Positions 1 to 9,000 of a stretch of 15,758 bases of DNA are shown piece by piece (positions within the stretch are counted from its first letter, which is position 1; every line of letters starts with the position of its first letter). This stretch comes from CAYSCZ01 sp964429655 (GTDB lineage Bacteria > Bacteroidota > Bacteroidia > Cytophagales > Cyclobacteriaceae), in contig CAYSCZ010000070.1 in the NCBI GenBank assembly GCA_964429655.1, forward strand, positions 1-15,758, given 5' to 3'. The notes under the pieces are model-generated. The model had not been told where the DNA came from. It did no database searches and saw nothing but the letters and a program-made list of their open reading frames with translations. The position numbers and the translations under genes are program-made.

Positions 1-160
1 CGGCCCGGCGCCCCCGATGGAATGGCATGTCTGAGCCCGAAATGGGTAGCGCGCCAGCAGGCGAGTAATGACAGCGGGACAAGGCGCCCATAAGGTTTTG
101 AGGTCAGGTAAAAACCTGTGTTACGAGCGCTATGGCGAGGGATTAACCACAGGAATACCA
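1..160. other. GC-rich, hairpin-rich block of unknown nature (structured RNA or mobile-element remnant?)
   Basis: About 70% G+C in the first 60 bases and about 60% over the first 120, against clearly AT-richer DNA to the right. Several short perfect stems are visible: CGCC/GGCG around a four-base loop (52-63), CCC/GGG around GAAAT (36-46), CAGGT/ACCTG around AAAA (105-118), and CCTGTG (115-120) with CACAGG (148-153), the last extended by TTA/TAA with one bulge and enclosing a CGC/GCG hairpin. The palindrome GGCGCC occurs at 7-12 and 83-88. Open frames are short and match no family I know; the plus-strand frame from base 1 stops at 91-93. I looked for the conserved cores of tmRNA, RNase P RNA, SRP RNA, 5S rRNA and tRNA and found none. 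A group II intron fragment, a transposon end or an unlisted ncRNA all remain possible. The block is cut by the window edge, so neither strand nor full length is known. Confidence 0.4.
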
Positions 161-215
161 GATTTTTAACTCTTTTCAACAATGATAATGATGGTAAATC
201 TATTGCTCCTCAAGG

Positions 216-860
216 CTAACACATGCACCTTCTCACCACCTCAGAAAACTCACTGAGCATCATGGCAGTAGCACCCCAAACGATCTTATCGTTAAGGTGA
301 AAATAAGGGGAGTTAATGATGACATTTGGTCCTACCTGCATCTCGGTGTTTTTATGAAGCTTTTCATTGAGCAAGTCATCTAATCTGGCATCTACTACAT
401 GCTCCACTTCATGATTATCCGGCACAAATAATGGAGACTGGTCCAGGTAGCCAACCACGGGAAGTACATCGTAGTTGCTGGCTGCAATGTATAACCTGGA
501 AAGGTGTCCCAAAACTTTTACCTGATTTTTATTTATGCCTATTTCTTCTTCTGTCTCACGAAGCGCCGTATGTACGCTGTCCGGGTCACTTACCTCCTGC
601 TTGCCACCGGGCAGTGATATCTGGCCGCTATGGGCACCCTGATATTTGGGGCGCTGAATGAGTGGGAAATGCCATTTGTCTTCATGGTAATATAATAATA
701 TCAGCACACTCCCCTTTTTAGTTTCCCTTTTGGTGTTAAACTTAAACCTGTTTCCCCGGATTTGCCGGGGGCTCATCTTCAGGTGAGCATCCTTACCGGG
801 AAGTGCAGTCTGCAGTTGATATTGAAGGGAATCTAAAAATGTATCTATGTTTATGGTCAT
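216..860 (-). CDS. Nudix hydrolase, CoA pyrophosphatase-like (NudL type)
   Basis: Predicted to hydrolyse a nucleoside-diphosphate-linked compound, most likely CoA or its derivatives, to phosphopantetheine and 3',5'-ADP. The Nudix box lies at about residues 85-109, with GGK then R101-E102 and the E104-E105-E106 metal-binding cluster followed by I-G-I. It is preceded by the SGQISLPGG stretch (about 78-86) typical of the CoA-specific Nudix subfamily. At 214 residues it has the usual length. I chose the ATG at 860 because it forms an ATGA overlap with the stop of the upstream TPR gene; a TTG at 869 in the same frame would add three residues and is less likely. It is the last gene of the nine-gene minus-strand run. 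No terminator hairpin is visible just after the stop. The family is clear; the CoA substrate is inferred from the motif. Confidence 0.88.
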   Translation of the reverse strand: MTINIDTFLDSLQYQLQTALPGKDAHLKMSPRQIRGNRFKFNTKRETKKGSVLILLYYHEDKWHFPLIQRPKYQGAHSGQISLPGGKQEVSDPDSVHTALRETEEEIGINKNQVKVLGHLSRLYIAASNYDVLPVVGYLDQSPLFVPDNHEVEHVVDARLDDLLNEKLHKNTEMQVGPNVIINSPYFHLNDKIVWGATAMMLSEFSEVVRRCMC

Positions 861-1873
861 GGGACGCAATATTCAACAGCACTGCTGGCACTCATAGGAT
901 CCATTGATTTATACTTATTCCATACTTCACAAGCCTTTGTTTTGTTTCCATTTTTAAGATAAGATATCCCCAAGAAATAGCCACCTTTTTCAACATCCTC
1001 CTCTAATTTCAGCGCATGATCAAATAATTCAATAGCCCGCTGATAGTCTTCATCTTTTAAATAGATAAGGCCTTTGTTTCTATGGGCCAGGGCATTTTCC
1101 GGGTCGTACATAATACTTTGATTGATTAATTCGCGTGCCTCCTCTACCGCACCATCCTTAAGCATTAAATATCCTTTGTTATTCAAAAAGTATGGTTCAT
1201 AAGGCTTAAATTCCAGCGCTTCCTCGATGTACTCCATCGCTTTGTCGTGGTTTTCATGCTTTAAAGCAATAAGACTTAACACGTTCCAGGCATTAGCTTC
1301 TTCTTCATTAAGTTCCAAACCTTTATTTAAGTACATGCTGGCACTATCGTATTGCCCCTGATGAAAGTATACAATACCGAGGTTGATTAGAACTTCAGCA
1401 TTATCCGCATCCAGCTGATAAGCCTTGCGAAAGGCAGATTTTGCTTTTGTATACGCTTTAAGATGTGTGTAGACCAACCCTTTGGAGAAAAATACCTCCA
1501 TTGCCTTAGGCCTATACTGCTCCACTCTTTCAAGGTCAGCCAGTGCCTTCTCATACCTGCGAGCCTTCACGTAAGCATTGGATCGATTGAGAAAGGCATC
1601 TATATATCCGCTATCGATAAGTATGGCCTGATTATAATCCTGGATAGCTTCCGGGTAGTGATCGATTTCATATTTAGCTATGGCGCGGTTATTATAAGCA
1701 TCGGCATAGTCCGGATCAAGTTTTATGGCATTGGTAAAATACTGAATGGCCTGTTCATACTCCTGCATTTCCAGTGCTTGGTTACCTTTGAGAAAAAACC
1801 TGTCTCTATCGTTCTTCCCTCCTGAACATCCAATCAAGAATAAAAGTATAAAAATTATAAGCAGACCTTTCAT
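857..1873 (-). CDS. Tetratricopeptide-repeat lipoprotein
   Basis: A 338-residue protein with an N-terminal lipoprotein signal: a positive start, a hydrophobic stretch (residues 4-14) and the lipobox L13-I14-G15-C16. It should be lipidated on C16 and held at the inner or outer membrane facing the periplasm. The rest is nine 34-residue TPR units in unbroken register from about residue 22 to 327, with repeated A-Y-x-N-x-G-type and A-I-x-x-F/Y-x-x-A-I/L positions and D-P or D-x-capped turns. TPR arrays bind proteins; the partner is unknown. The gene begins 47 bases after the 6-phosphogluconate dehydrogenase stop and ends in an ATGA overlap with the Nudix gene. No catalytic domain is present. It could be an assembly or scaffold factor, but nothing in the sequence ties it to the efflux pump or to gluconate metabolism. 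Confidence 0.9.
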   Translation of the reverse strand: MKGLLIIFILLFLIGCSGGKNDRDRFFLKGNQALEMQEYEQAIQYFTNAIKLDPDYADAYNNRAIAKYEIDHYPEAIQDYNQAILIDSGYIDAFLNRSNAYVKARRYEKALADLERVEQYRPKAMEVFFSKGLVYTHLKAYTKAKSAFRKAYQLDADNAEVLINLGIVYFHQGQYDSASMYLNKGLELNEEEANAWNVLSLIALKHENHDKAMEYIEEALEFKPYEPYFLNNKGYLMLKDGAVEEARELINQSIMYDPENALAHRNKGLIYLKDEDYQRAIELFDHALKLEEDVEKGGYFLGISYLKNGNKTKACEVWNKYKSMDPMSASSAVEYCVP

Positions 1874-1920
1874 TTTTGCAGAGAAGACAAAAAAGCTGAC
1901 TTTAATGTTTGCGATAAACT

Positions 1921-2829
1921 TTAGTTATTTTTTTCCACTTTATGTCCCCCGAATTCATTCCTTAAAGCCGCAACAACTTTCCCAGCAAAAGAGTCATCTA
2001 CCTGGGAGCGATAGCGCATCATCAATGAAAGAGCAATGACCGGAGTGGGGACACCTTCTTTAATTGCCGTTTCAACAGTCCACTGTCCTTCCCCACTGGC
2101 ATGCATAATACCTTTAATAGCCGATAGGTCACTATCCCTGGCAAATGCTTTATTGGTCAGTTCCATAAGCCATCCTCTAATCACCGAGCCATGGTTCCAA
2201 ACCTTAGCCACCGCCTCATTATCAATATCAAAATCACTACGCTGCAACATTTCAAAACCTTCGGCAATAGACTGCATCATACCATATTCAATGCCATTAT
2301 GGATCATTTTAACATAGTGACCACTTCCACCGCTCCCGGTGTAGAGATAGCCTTTGTCAATAGAAATATCTTTAAATAATTGTTCACAATATTGAAACAC
2401 CTCTTGTTCTCCTCCAATCATGGTGCAGGCACCATTTAATGCACCTTCTACCCCGCCACTGGTTCCACAATCCAGGAAGTCGATGCCATGTGTTTTTAGT
2501 TCCTGATGTCTTCTGATGGTATCATTAAAATTCGAATTGCCGCCATCAATAATGATGTCATTAGGTTTTAAATGGGGCATAAGGTCATCTATGACAACAT
2601 CGACTATTTTACGGGCCGGCACCATGACCCAGATGATCCTTCTACCTCTTAGTTTTCCTGTCAAATCTTCAAGACCATTTACGCCATCTGCTCCGATACT
2701 GGTAATTTTGCTTACCAGTTGGGGGTTGGTGTCATGGGCAATGACTTTATATTGGTGATTGATTAAATTCTGAACCAGGGGAAAGCCCATTTTCCCTAAA
2801 CCAATAAATCCTATTGTAGATATTTTCAT
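1921..2829 (-). CDS. gnd: Decarboxylating 6-phosphogluconate dehydrogenase, short form, probably NAD-dependent
   Basis: Oxidises and decarboxylates 6-phosphogluconate to ribulose 5-phosphate in the cytoplasm. The N-terminal Rossmann fold carries G10-L-G12-K-M14-G15. The substrate motif S124-G125-G126 and the catalytic group K174, H177, N178, E181 align with S128, K183, H186, N187 and E190 of the sheep enzyme. At 302 residues it belongs to the short class (YqeC-like), which lacks the long C-terminal extension of the roughly 470-residue enzymes. The end of the second beta strand reads A-H-D33, an acidic residue where NADP-specific enzymes have N-R-T, so NAD is the likelier cofactor; this is an inference from the motif. 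The ATG at 2829 follows the permease stop by 3 bases. With the kinase and permease it completes a three-step gluconate pathway. Confidence 0.93.
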   Translation of the reverse strand: MKISTIGFIGLGKMGFPLVQNLINHQYKVIAHDTNPQLVSKITSIGADGVNGLEDLTGKLRGRRIIWVMVPARKIVDVVIDDLMPHLKPNDIIIDGGNSNFNDTIRRHQELKTHGIDFLDCGTSGGVEGALNGACTMIGGEQEVFQYCEQLFKDISIDKGYLYTGSGGSGHYVKMIHNGIEYGMMQSIAEGFEMLQRSDFDIDNEAVAKVWNHGSVIRGWLMELTNKAFARDSDLSAIKGIMHASGEGQWTVETAIKEGVPTPVIALSLMMRYRSQVDDSFAGKVVAALRNEFGGHKVEKNN

Positions 2830-2832
2830 AAG

Positions 2833-4149
2833 TTAGACAATTAGATCCAAAAGTAAACAACCCACAAGACCACACAAGGATACAATGGTTTCCATGGCTG
2901 TCCAGGACTTAAATGTATCAACGATGGATAGCTTGAAATACTCTTTAAAAAGCCAAAAACCTGTGTCGTTGACCTGTGAAAAAGTGAGGCTGCCTGCCCC
3001 TGTTACAAGCACCAGTAGCTCAGGGGAAACTTCAGTGGTCCCTATCAAAGGAGAAGCAATACCCGCCGCGGTTAGTGCCGCTACGGTAGCCGAACCCAGT
3101 GCTATCCTTAAAGAAGCTGCAATCACCCATGCCAGGACCAGTGGTGAAACGTTGGTATTGGAAAAGCGCTCTAATATGAAATCACTTAAACCACTATCTA
3201 TGAGTACCTGCTTGAACGCACCTCCCGCACCAATGATCAATAGAATCGCAGCAATCTCTTTTACTGAGTTAGAGAAAATACCTGCGATGTGCTTCAAAGA
3301 CATACCATTTCTTACACCGAGACTGAAAAAGGCAAAGATCAATCCGATCAACAGTGCTGTAATTGGCTCGCCAATAAAAGTGATAAAAGCATACCAGTCC
3401 GTCCCGGATGCGATGGTCAGCTTAACAACAGCCGATAGGGTCATTAAGATCACCGGAAACAATGCCGTAAAGACACTCAATCCGAAAGATGGCTTTCTGA
3501 TAGATTCTATCTTGTCAACATGTAAATCGTTTTCGGTAAGATTAGATTTAATGTTCTTCAAAGTTCGAGAAAAGATCGGGCCGGCGATTATAATGGTGGG
3601 GATAGCAAGAATAAAGCCATACAGAAGCGTGGTTGTAATGTCAGCTTTATAAATCACTGCAATTGCCGTAGGGGCTGGATGCGGCGGAAGAAAGCCGTGT
3701 GTGACCGACAATGCCGACACCATTGGAATGGCTAATAATAAAATTGGAATCTTAGTGTTTCCATAAATGGTAAAAATTAATGGGATCAGCATGATAAAGC
3801 CTACAGTATAGAACATTGGTATGCCGATGATAAAACCTGTTATTACCATGGCCCAGGGAAGATGCTTTTTACCAAACATATTGATGAGATTTCCTGAGAT
3901 GCGATCAGCTGCACCACTTTCACTGATCAGCGCCCCAAGCATGCTCCCAAACCCTAATACCAACGCTAGATAACCTAATGTGCTTCCTACGCCATTCTGA
4001 ATTGATTCCATGATCCCGTTGATCGGCATACCCATAGCCAGTCCTACACCCAGTGCTACCAAAACAAGCGCTAAAAAGGGTTGAATATGAAAACGCATCA
4101 CCAGGATAAGTAATGCCAGGACACCAAGAAGCAAGATGAAAATGGGCAT
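2833..4149 (-). CDS. gntP: Gluconate:H+ symporter, GntP family
   Basis: Inner-membrane permease expected to bring gluconate, or a closely related sugar acid, into the cell with protons. Its 438 residues equal the length of E. coli GntT. It is hydrophobic throughout, with about 12 to 14 membrane segments and one charged cytoplasmic-type loop near residues 195-220. Family signatures include H151-G-F-L-P-P-H-P-A-P (151-160), the G-S-A-T-V-A-A-L-T-A segment (352-361) and F-S-Q-V-N-D-T-G-F-W (390-399). The ATG at 4149 lies 18 bases after the kinase stop, and the stop is 3 bases before gnd. The next-door kinase and dehydrogenase make gluconate the best substrate guess; other GntP members carry idonate, fructuronate or glycerate, so specificity is inferred from context. 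Confidence 0.93.
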   Translation of the reverse strand: MPIFILLLGVLALLILVMRFHIQPFLALVLVALGVGLAMGMPINGIMESIQNGVGSTLGYLALVLGFGSMLGALISESGAADRISGNLINMFGKKHLPWAMVITGFIIGIPMFYTVGFIMLIPLIFTIYGNTKIPILLLAIPMVSALSVTHGFLPPHPAPTAIAVIYKADITTTLLYGFILAIPTIIIAGPIFSRTLKNIKSNLTENDLHVDKIESIRKPSFGLSVFTALFPVILMTLSAVVKLTIASGTDWYAFITFIGEPITALLIGLIFAFFSLGVRNGMSLKHIAGIFSNSVKEIAAILLIIGAGGAFKQVLIDSGLSDFILERFSNTNVSPLVLAWVIAASLRIALGSATVAALTAAGIASPLIGTTEVSPELLVLVTGAGSLTFSQVNDTGFWLFKEYFKLSIVDTFKSWTAMETIVSLCGLVGCLLLDLIV

Positions 4150-4167
4150 AAGGCTTTACTAAAAAAA

Positions 4168-5625
4168 TTATAATTTATGTAAATAATTTTTCATGGCTGA
4201 ATGCAACGCTTTAAATATTCCCAGACGTTTATTATGAACTTTAGCAGTGTGGCCTTGAGGATAATACCTCATGACTTGTTGATCAGAAGAAAAGGGCAAG
4301 GTATAATCATCAATCAATGTACTAGCATGCATGGCAATAATGGCTGCACCCCTGGCAGAACTATCCTCTTTTTGCGTAACAAATATATGCTTACCTAAAA
4401 TATCTGCAATGACTTGCGCAGCGATAGCGGAAGAAGATAAACCCCCGCTCAGTTTTATCTCATCAATTGGTTTTTTGGTACTTTCTTCCAGTTGCTGCAT
4501 GATCCATTTCAGGTTATAGCCTATCCCTTCCATTACTGCCTTTGCCATATGTGCCCGGGTATGATGAGACTTTATGCCTATAAATGAGCTACTTATCTCA
4601 GCATCCCAAATAGGGGCTCGTTCGCCATAAAGCCATGGTAAATAAAGAAGACCTTTTGCTCCGGGTTCAACATTTTTAATATCATGGAAAAAGTCATTTG
4701 GGCCAGCATATCCCATTAACCTGACAAAATAATCAATTACACCACCGCCGGAGTTACTGGGGCCACCCACAATGCGGAGCCGCCTATCCAGATAATAGCA
4801 AAAAACATTGCCTGAGAGTACCTTTGGATTAAATGTAACCGTTTTCCGGATAGCCGCACTGGTCCCAATAGTCATTGTGGAGCAATCCTGATTCATGCTG
4901 TAAGAATCCAGGTTGGCCAGGCAACCATCACTTGCACCAATAATTACCGGCACATCATGGCCCGGCTCTATTTTTTTTGAAAAATTAAGTTGATGGTTGG
5001 TATCTACCAGCCTCGGTAATTGTTCTTTGTTTATTCCGCAGTAGTTCAAACACTTTTCTTCCCAGTCAAGATTAAACCGGTTCAACATACCTGTAGCAGA
5101 AGCCAGTGAATAATCCTGCACCAAATGCCCGGAAAATAAATGAATAAGATAGGATTTAATACCAACAAAATATTGAGTTTGTCCAAACACTTCTACATGA
5201 TTAACCTGAAACCATTTGATCTTACACAGTGGTGTCATTGCATGAATGGGCGTTCCGGTTAATTGATAGATTTCTTTACCTAAATGTGATTTCGATAATT
5301 CATGAGCTATTTTGCTGCTTCTTTGATCTGCCCAGGTAATGCAATTAGTCACTGGTTGGTAATTTTCATCCAACAAAATCAGGCTATGCATGGCACTGCT
5401 AAGCCCTATCACCCCTATTTGATACTCAGAGTGAATGCTTTTCCATACGTTTTTAAAAGCCTTCAATACATCACCAATGATCAGCTCGTGGATTCCGCCT
5501 TCACTAATCTTGGGTTGATAAGATTGGTGATAAGCCTGTTTTATTTCTCCATATCGGTTTACAACAACCGCTTTAATTGCAGAAGTACCGATGTCTATAC
5601 CACAAGCCAGCGCTAATTCCTTCAA
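4168..5625 (-). CDS. gntK: Gluconokinase, FGGY carbohydrate-kinase family
   Basis: Phosphorylates gluconate to 6-phosphogluconate with ATP. The 485-residue protein has the two-lobed FGGY layout: phosphate-binding D11-I-G-T-S at the start, the FGGY signature M130-T-P-L-C-K-I-K-W (130-138), the likely catalytic base D233 in G-A-S-D-G, and the nucleotide-binding G394-G-L-S-S-S segment. The G-L-S-S-A-M-H-S stretch (74-81) and I-T-W-A-D-Q-R (96-102) resemble Bacillus-type GntK rather than the small E. coli-type kinase. The start is a TTG at 5625 that overlaps the DinB gene stop as TTGA; no in-frame ATG exists upstream before the stop at 5638-5640, and the first DIGT motif requires this start. Xylulokinase is the main alternative, but the gntP and gnd neighbours favour gluconate. 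Confidence 0.92.
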   Translation of the reverse strand: MKELALACGIDIGTSAIKAVVVNRYGEIKQAYHQSYQPKISEGGIHELIIGDVLKAFKNVWKSIHSEYQIGVIGLSSAMHSLILLDENYQPVTNCITWADQRSSKIAHELSKSHLGKEIYQLTGTPIHAMTPLCKIKWFQVNHVEVFGQTQYFVGIKSYLIHLFSGHLVQDYSLASATGMLNRFNLDWEEKCLNYCGINKEQLPRLVDTNHQLNFSKKIEPGHDVPVIIGASDGCLANLDSYSMNQDCSTMTIGTSAAIRKTVTFNPKVLSGNVFCYYLDRRLRIVGGPSNSGGGVIDYFVRLMGYAGPNDFFHDIKNVEPGAKGLLYLPWLYGERAPIWDAEISSSFIGIKSHHTRAHMAKAVMEGIGYNLKWIMQQLEESTKKPIDEIKLSGGLSSSAIAAQVIADILGKHIFVTQKEDSSARGAAIIAMHASTLIDDYTLPFSSDQQVMRYYPQGHTAKVHNKRLGIFKALHSAMKNYLHKL

Positions 5626-6059
5626 GACAGTAATCTTCTATGATAGTTGATCTGTCCTAAGTGATAATTAAAATGCGCATAAATATGAATTAGGAAATAT
5701 TGGTGGGTCACAGGATAACCAAATGGCTCCAGTGGATACTTATCATTTAGTTGTTTTTCAGTTAGGTTATCGAGTGCTTTTAATACTTCTTCCTCGGTTA
5801 TGTTTACCGTTTGGATTAATTGCTCTTTAGTAATTCCTGTCATAGTGAACTCTTTTTCCCTTTCCCTTTCATATCCTGTGTTTCCCAACGTAGCGCCTAT
5901 AAAATGTCGCATATTGCCACATAGATGAAGCACGATATTACCGGCGCTGTTAATAATGTCCCCGGAGGTCTTCCATAAAGCTACATCAGCATTATAGGAT
6001 CCAATTTCCGTTCGTAACTTCTGAAAATCCTTTTTAAATAATTTAATCAAATCATTCAT
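5622..6059 (-). CDS. DinB-superfamily protein (DUF1572-like)
   Basis: A 145-residue four-helix-bundle protein. Three histidines placed as in the metal-binding site of the DinB/YfiT family are visible: H45 in the second helix (N-I-V-L-H-L) and H129 plus H133 in the C-terminal H-F-N-Y-H-L-G-Q-I segment. Some relatives are thiol transferases, such as bacillithiol-dependent enzymes; others have no known activity. I cannot assign a reaction. The ATG at 6059 lies only 5 bases after the RND transporter stop, and the stop overlaps the gluconokinase start as TTGA, so it links the efflux genes to the gluconate genes in one tight run. No signal peptide or membrane segment is present, so it should be cytoplasmic. 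A role in detoxifying something the pump exports is possible but unsupported by sequence. Confidence 0.85.
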   Translation of the reverse strand: MNDLIKLFKKDFQKLRTEIGSYNADVALWKTSGDIINSAGNIVLHLCGNMRHFIGATLGNTGYEREREKEFTMTGITKEQLIQTVNITEEEVLKALDNLTEKQLNDKYPLEPFGYPVTHQYFLIHIYAHFNYHLGQINYHRRLLS

Positions 6060-6064
6060 AATGT

Positions 6065-9000
6065 TTATTTAATTAAGGTCATCGTTGCTTCATTCTTCCT
6101 TTCTACAAGATAATAAATAACCGGGACAACAATCAATGAAAGGATCATGGAACTACTTAGTCCGCCGATTAGTGCCCATGCCAGGCCATTCTTCCATTCA
6201 GAGCCCGCTTCATTATCCAGTGCAATCGGCAACAACCCGATAACCATCGAAATATTTGTCATCAAAATGGGACGAAACCTAAGCTTGGTAGCTTCTACCA
6301 ATGCATCTTTTAATTGCTTCCCTTTTTTACGAAGCTGATTGGTAAAATCCACAACCAGGATAACATTCTTACCCACCAATCCTACCAACATGATCAGTCC
6401 CAAGATTGAAAAAATACTTAATGATTCATGAGCAAGTGCCAGTACCACAAGAGCACCTATCAGCGCCAAAGGAATTGATAATAAAACAACGAAAGGATAC
6501 TTGTAGCTGTCATACAAAATTACCAATACGGAATAGACTAAAATGATGGATATAGCGAAAGCTAGACCAAGGGTGATGAAACTATCTTTCTGCCTTTTAA
6601 GGTTTCCACCAAAAGACAGTTCAATGTCATCCGGAAAATTCATTTTATCCAGGCTGGCCAACAGGTCATCCTTCACTGCTCCACCGCCCCTACCCAGTAC
6701 CTGGGCATTTATAGTGATTGAACGTGACCTGTTAGTCCTTTCCAATCTTGAAGGACCGGTGGTTTCTTGTATTTCTGCAAAGACTTTAACAGGCACATTA
6801 CCTTTTTTGGTTGGGAAGCTGATTCGCTCGATTGCATCCTTTGAGTCAACGTCACCCTTAGCCACACCAAGGTTAACATTGATCAGTGAATCTCCATTAT
6901 TAAATATGAATACCTGGTTTCCAGCTATTGCTAATCGGAGTGCCGCGCCGACCCTCTGCTCATCAAGCTGGTAGCGATCAAGTTTATTTTTGTCCAGGTT
7001 GACCTGCAGTTCCTGATTGCCTTCATCAATACCAGCCATGATCTCTGTTGTGCCGGATATGGTGTCTAGGGCGTTAACCAACCTACGGGCCCAGTAGTAA
7101 ATATCCTGTTGATTATTTCCTGACATGACCAGTTCAATCGGGCCGTTGTCCCTTAAACCAAGAATATTTATTTCTACCGGACTGATTCCTACATCAGGTA
7201 ACTGCTTTTGAAGACCTTGCTTCACCTCTCTGGCCAATATCCGGTTACTAATATCCCGCTCATCTTTTTCGGTAAGTTGAACCAGAATCTCAGCAAGATT
7301 ACTGGTATTCAATGAAAAACGTCCGCTACTACCCAGACCGATGGTGGTAACATAAGATTTTACCTCAGGAATACCCGAGAGATATCTTTCAACGGCGAGG
7401 GCAACTTGTTCCGTTTGATCGAGGGTAGCATATTTCGGTAACTCAAGCTCGAGAATAAACTCCCCCCGGTCACCGGCTTTGGTGAATTCAATTCCAATAA
7501 ATCTCGCAGGGATTAATAAAATGGACAGCGTTAACAGCACTAAAGATAACCCAATCACCACATAGGGTCTTCTGAATGCATATATCAGTAAATCATTTAA
7601 AAATTCATTAAAAGCTTTGATCAGTCGTTCAAATGTGCCGATGAGCCTGTTCCAGTAGCCATAACTTGCATAATTCTCTAGTTTACCTAACCGCGAAGCC
7701 AGAAGGGGTACTAACGTAAAAGAAACTAACAAACTAATTAGCGTAGCGGTGACTATCACAATAGCAAAAGGCCGGAATAAGTCAGCTACAAGCCCACTAG
7801 CAAAAACAAAAGGGAAAAAGACCACAACGTCAATTAAGGTAATGGATATGGCGGTAAAACCGATTTCCATCCTTCCCTGGTACGCGGCATCTTTTTTATT
7901 TTTGCCCATCTCAAGGTGTCGATAGATGTTTTCGATTACCACGATAGAATCATCGACCAGAATGCCAATGGCCAATGAAAGTCCTAGCAGGGTCATTAAA
8001 TTAAGGGAATACCCTGCCAGGTACATTACCACAAATGTTGCAATGATAGAGGTTGGGATAGACACCAACACAATCAATGAATTTCTTAGGCTATGAAGAA
8101 ATAAAAGCATCACAATAGATACCAGCAATACTGCTATCCCGAGATCGCTCATCACGGCCCTGGCTGCTTTTAATGTGAACTGACTGGTATCCTGTACAAT
8201 ATTGAAATCCAATTTATTTGACTTAAAATCTGATTCCAGATCACTTAGCTTTTCCTTTACGCGCTTACTGACATCAACAGCATTGGCATCGCTCTGCCTG
8301 GTGATTTCAATGGTTATGGTTTCCTGACCATTCGAACGGCTGATTACTTTTTTTAATGCGCGTTTAGTGGATACATCAGCGATATCTTGTAATCTGAAAA
8401 CTCCAATGGGTGTTTCATAAACAATGAGTTCCTTTAGCTCCCTGATACTCTTAAAGCTTCCCTTAGACCTTACCGAAATTTTCCTGTCTGAACTCGTTAT
8501 GTTGCCCGAAGGAATATCAAGGTTAGAGGATTTGAGTGCTTTAAGCACATTTAACAGCGGAATATTGAACCGGATAATTTTAGGAAGTGAAATGAGAATA
8601 GATATTTCAGTTTCCGTTCCACCAATTAAATCCACCCGTCCTGCACCAGATAAAGATTCCAGCTCTGGTTTTACATTTTTCTTAAGAAATTCAAAGAACC
8701 GTGTTTCGTTCATGTCTGAAGATGCAGTAATCCGCATGAATGGTAAATCGTCAAAATCAAAGCGGCTTACTGAGGGTCGTTGAATATTATCCGGCAATTG
8801 GCTGGAAATAGAATTGATCTTCCTTTCCACATCTAAAATCAATTGATCGATGCCTTTACGTGTCGATAGATCGAGCCTAACAATAGACAGGTTTTCTTGT
8901 GAAATGGACCGTAACCCCTGCACTTTTTGTATCGACGCTAACGCTTCTTCCAGTGGTATGGTAACAGTTTCCTCTACTTCAAAAGGTGATGCACCTTGAT

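Noticed and set aside
861..869. TTG start for the Nudix gene at 869
   Set aside because: The ATG at 860 gives the ATGA overlap with the upstream stop and keeps the whole domain.
2885..3652. Plus-strand open frame of 255 codons
   Set aside because: It lies wholly antisense to the clearly identified gluconate permease, shows no recognisable family, and is an expected shadow of that gene's codon pattern.
6543..6974. Plus-strand open frame of 143 codons within the RND gene
   Set aside because: Antisense to conserved RND transporter sequence with no family features; low-complexity serine-rich product typical of a shadow frame.
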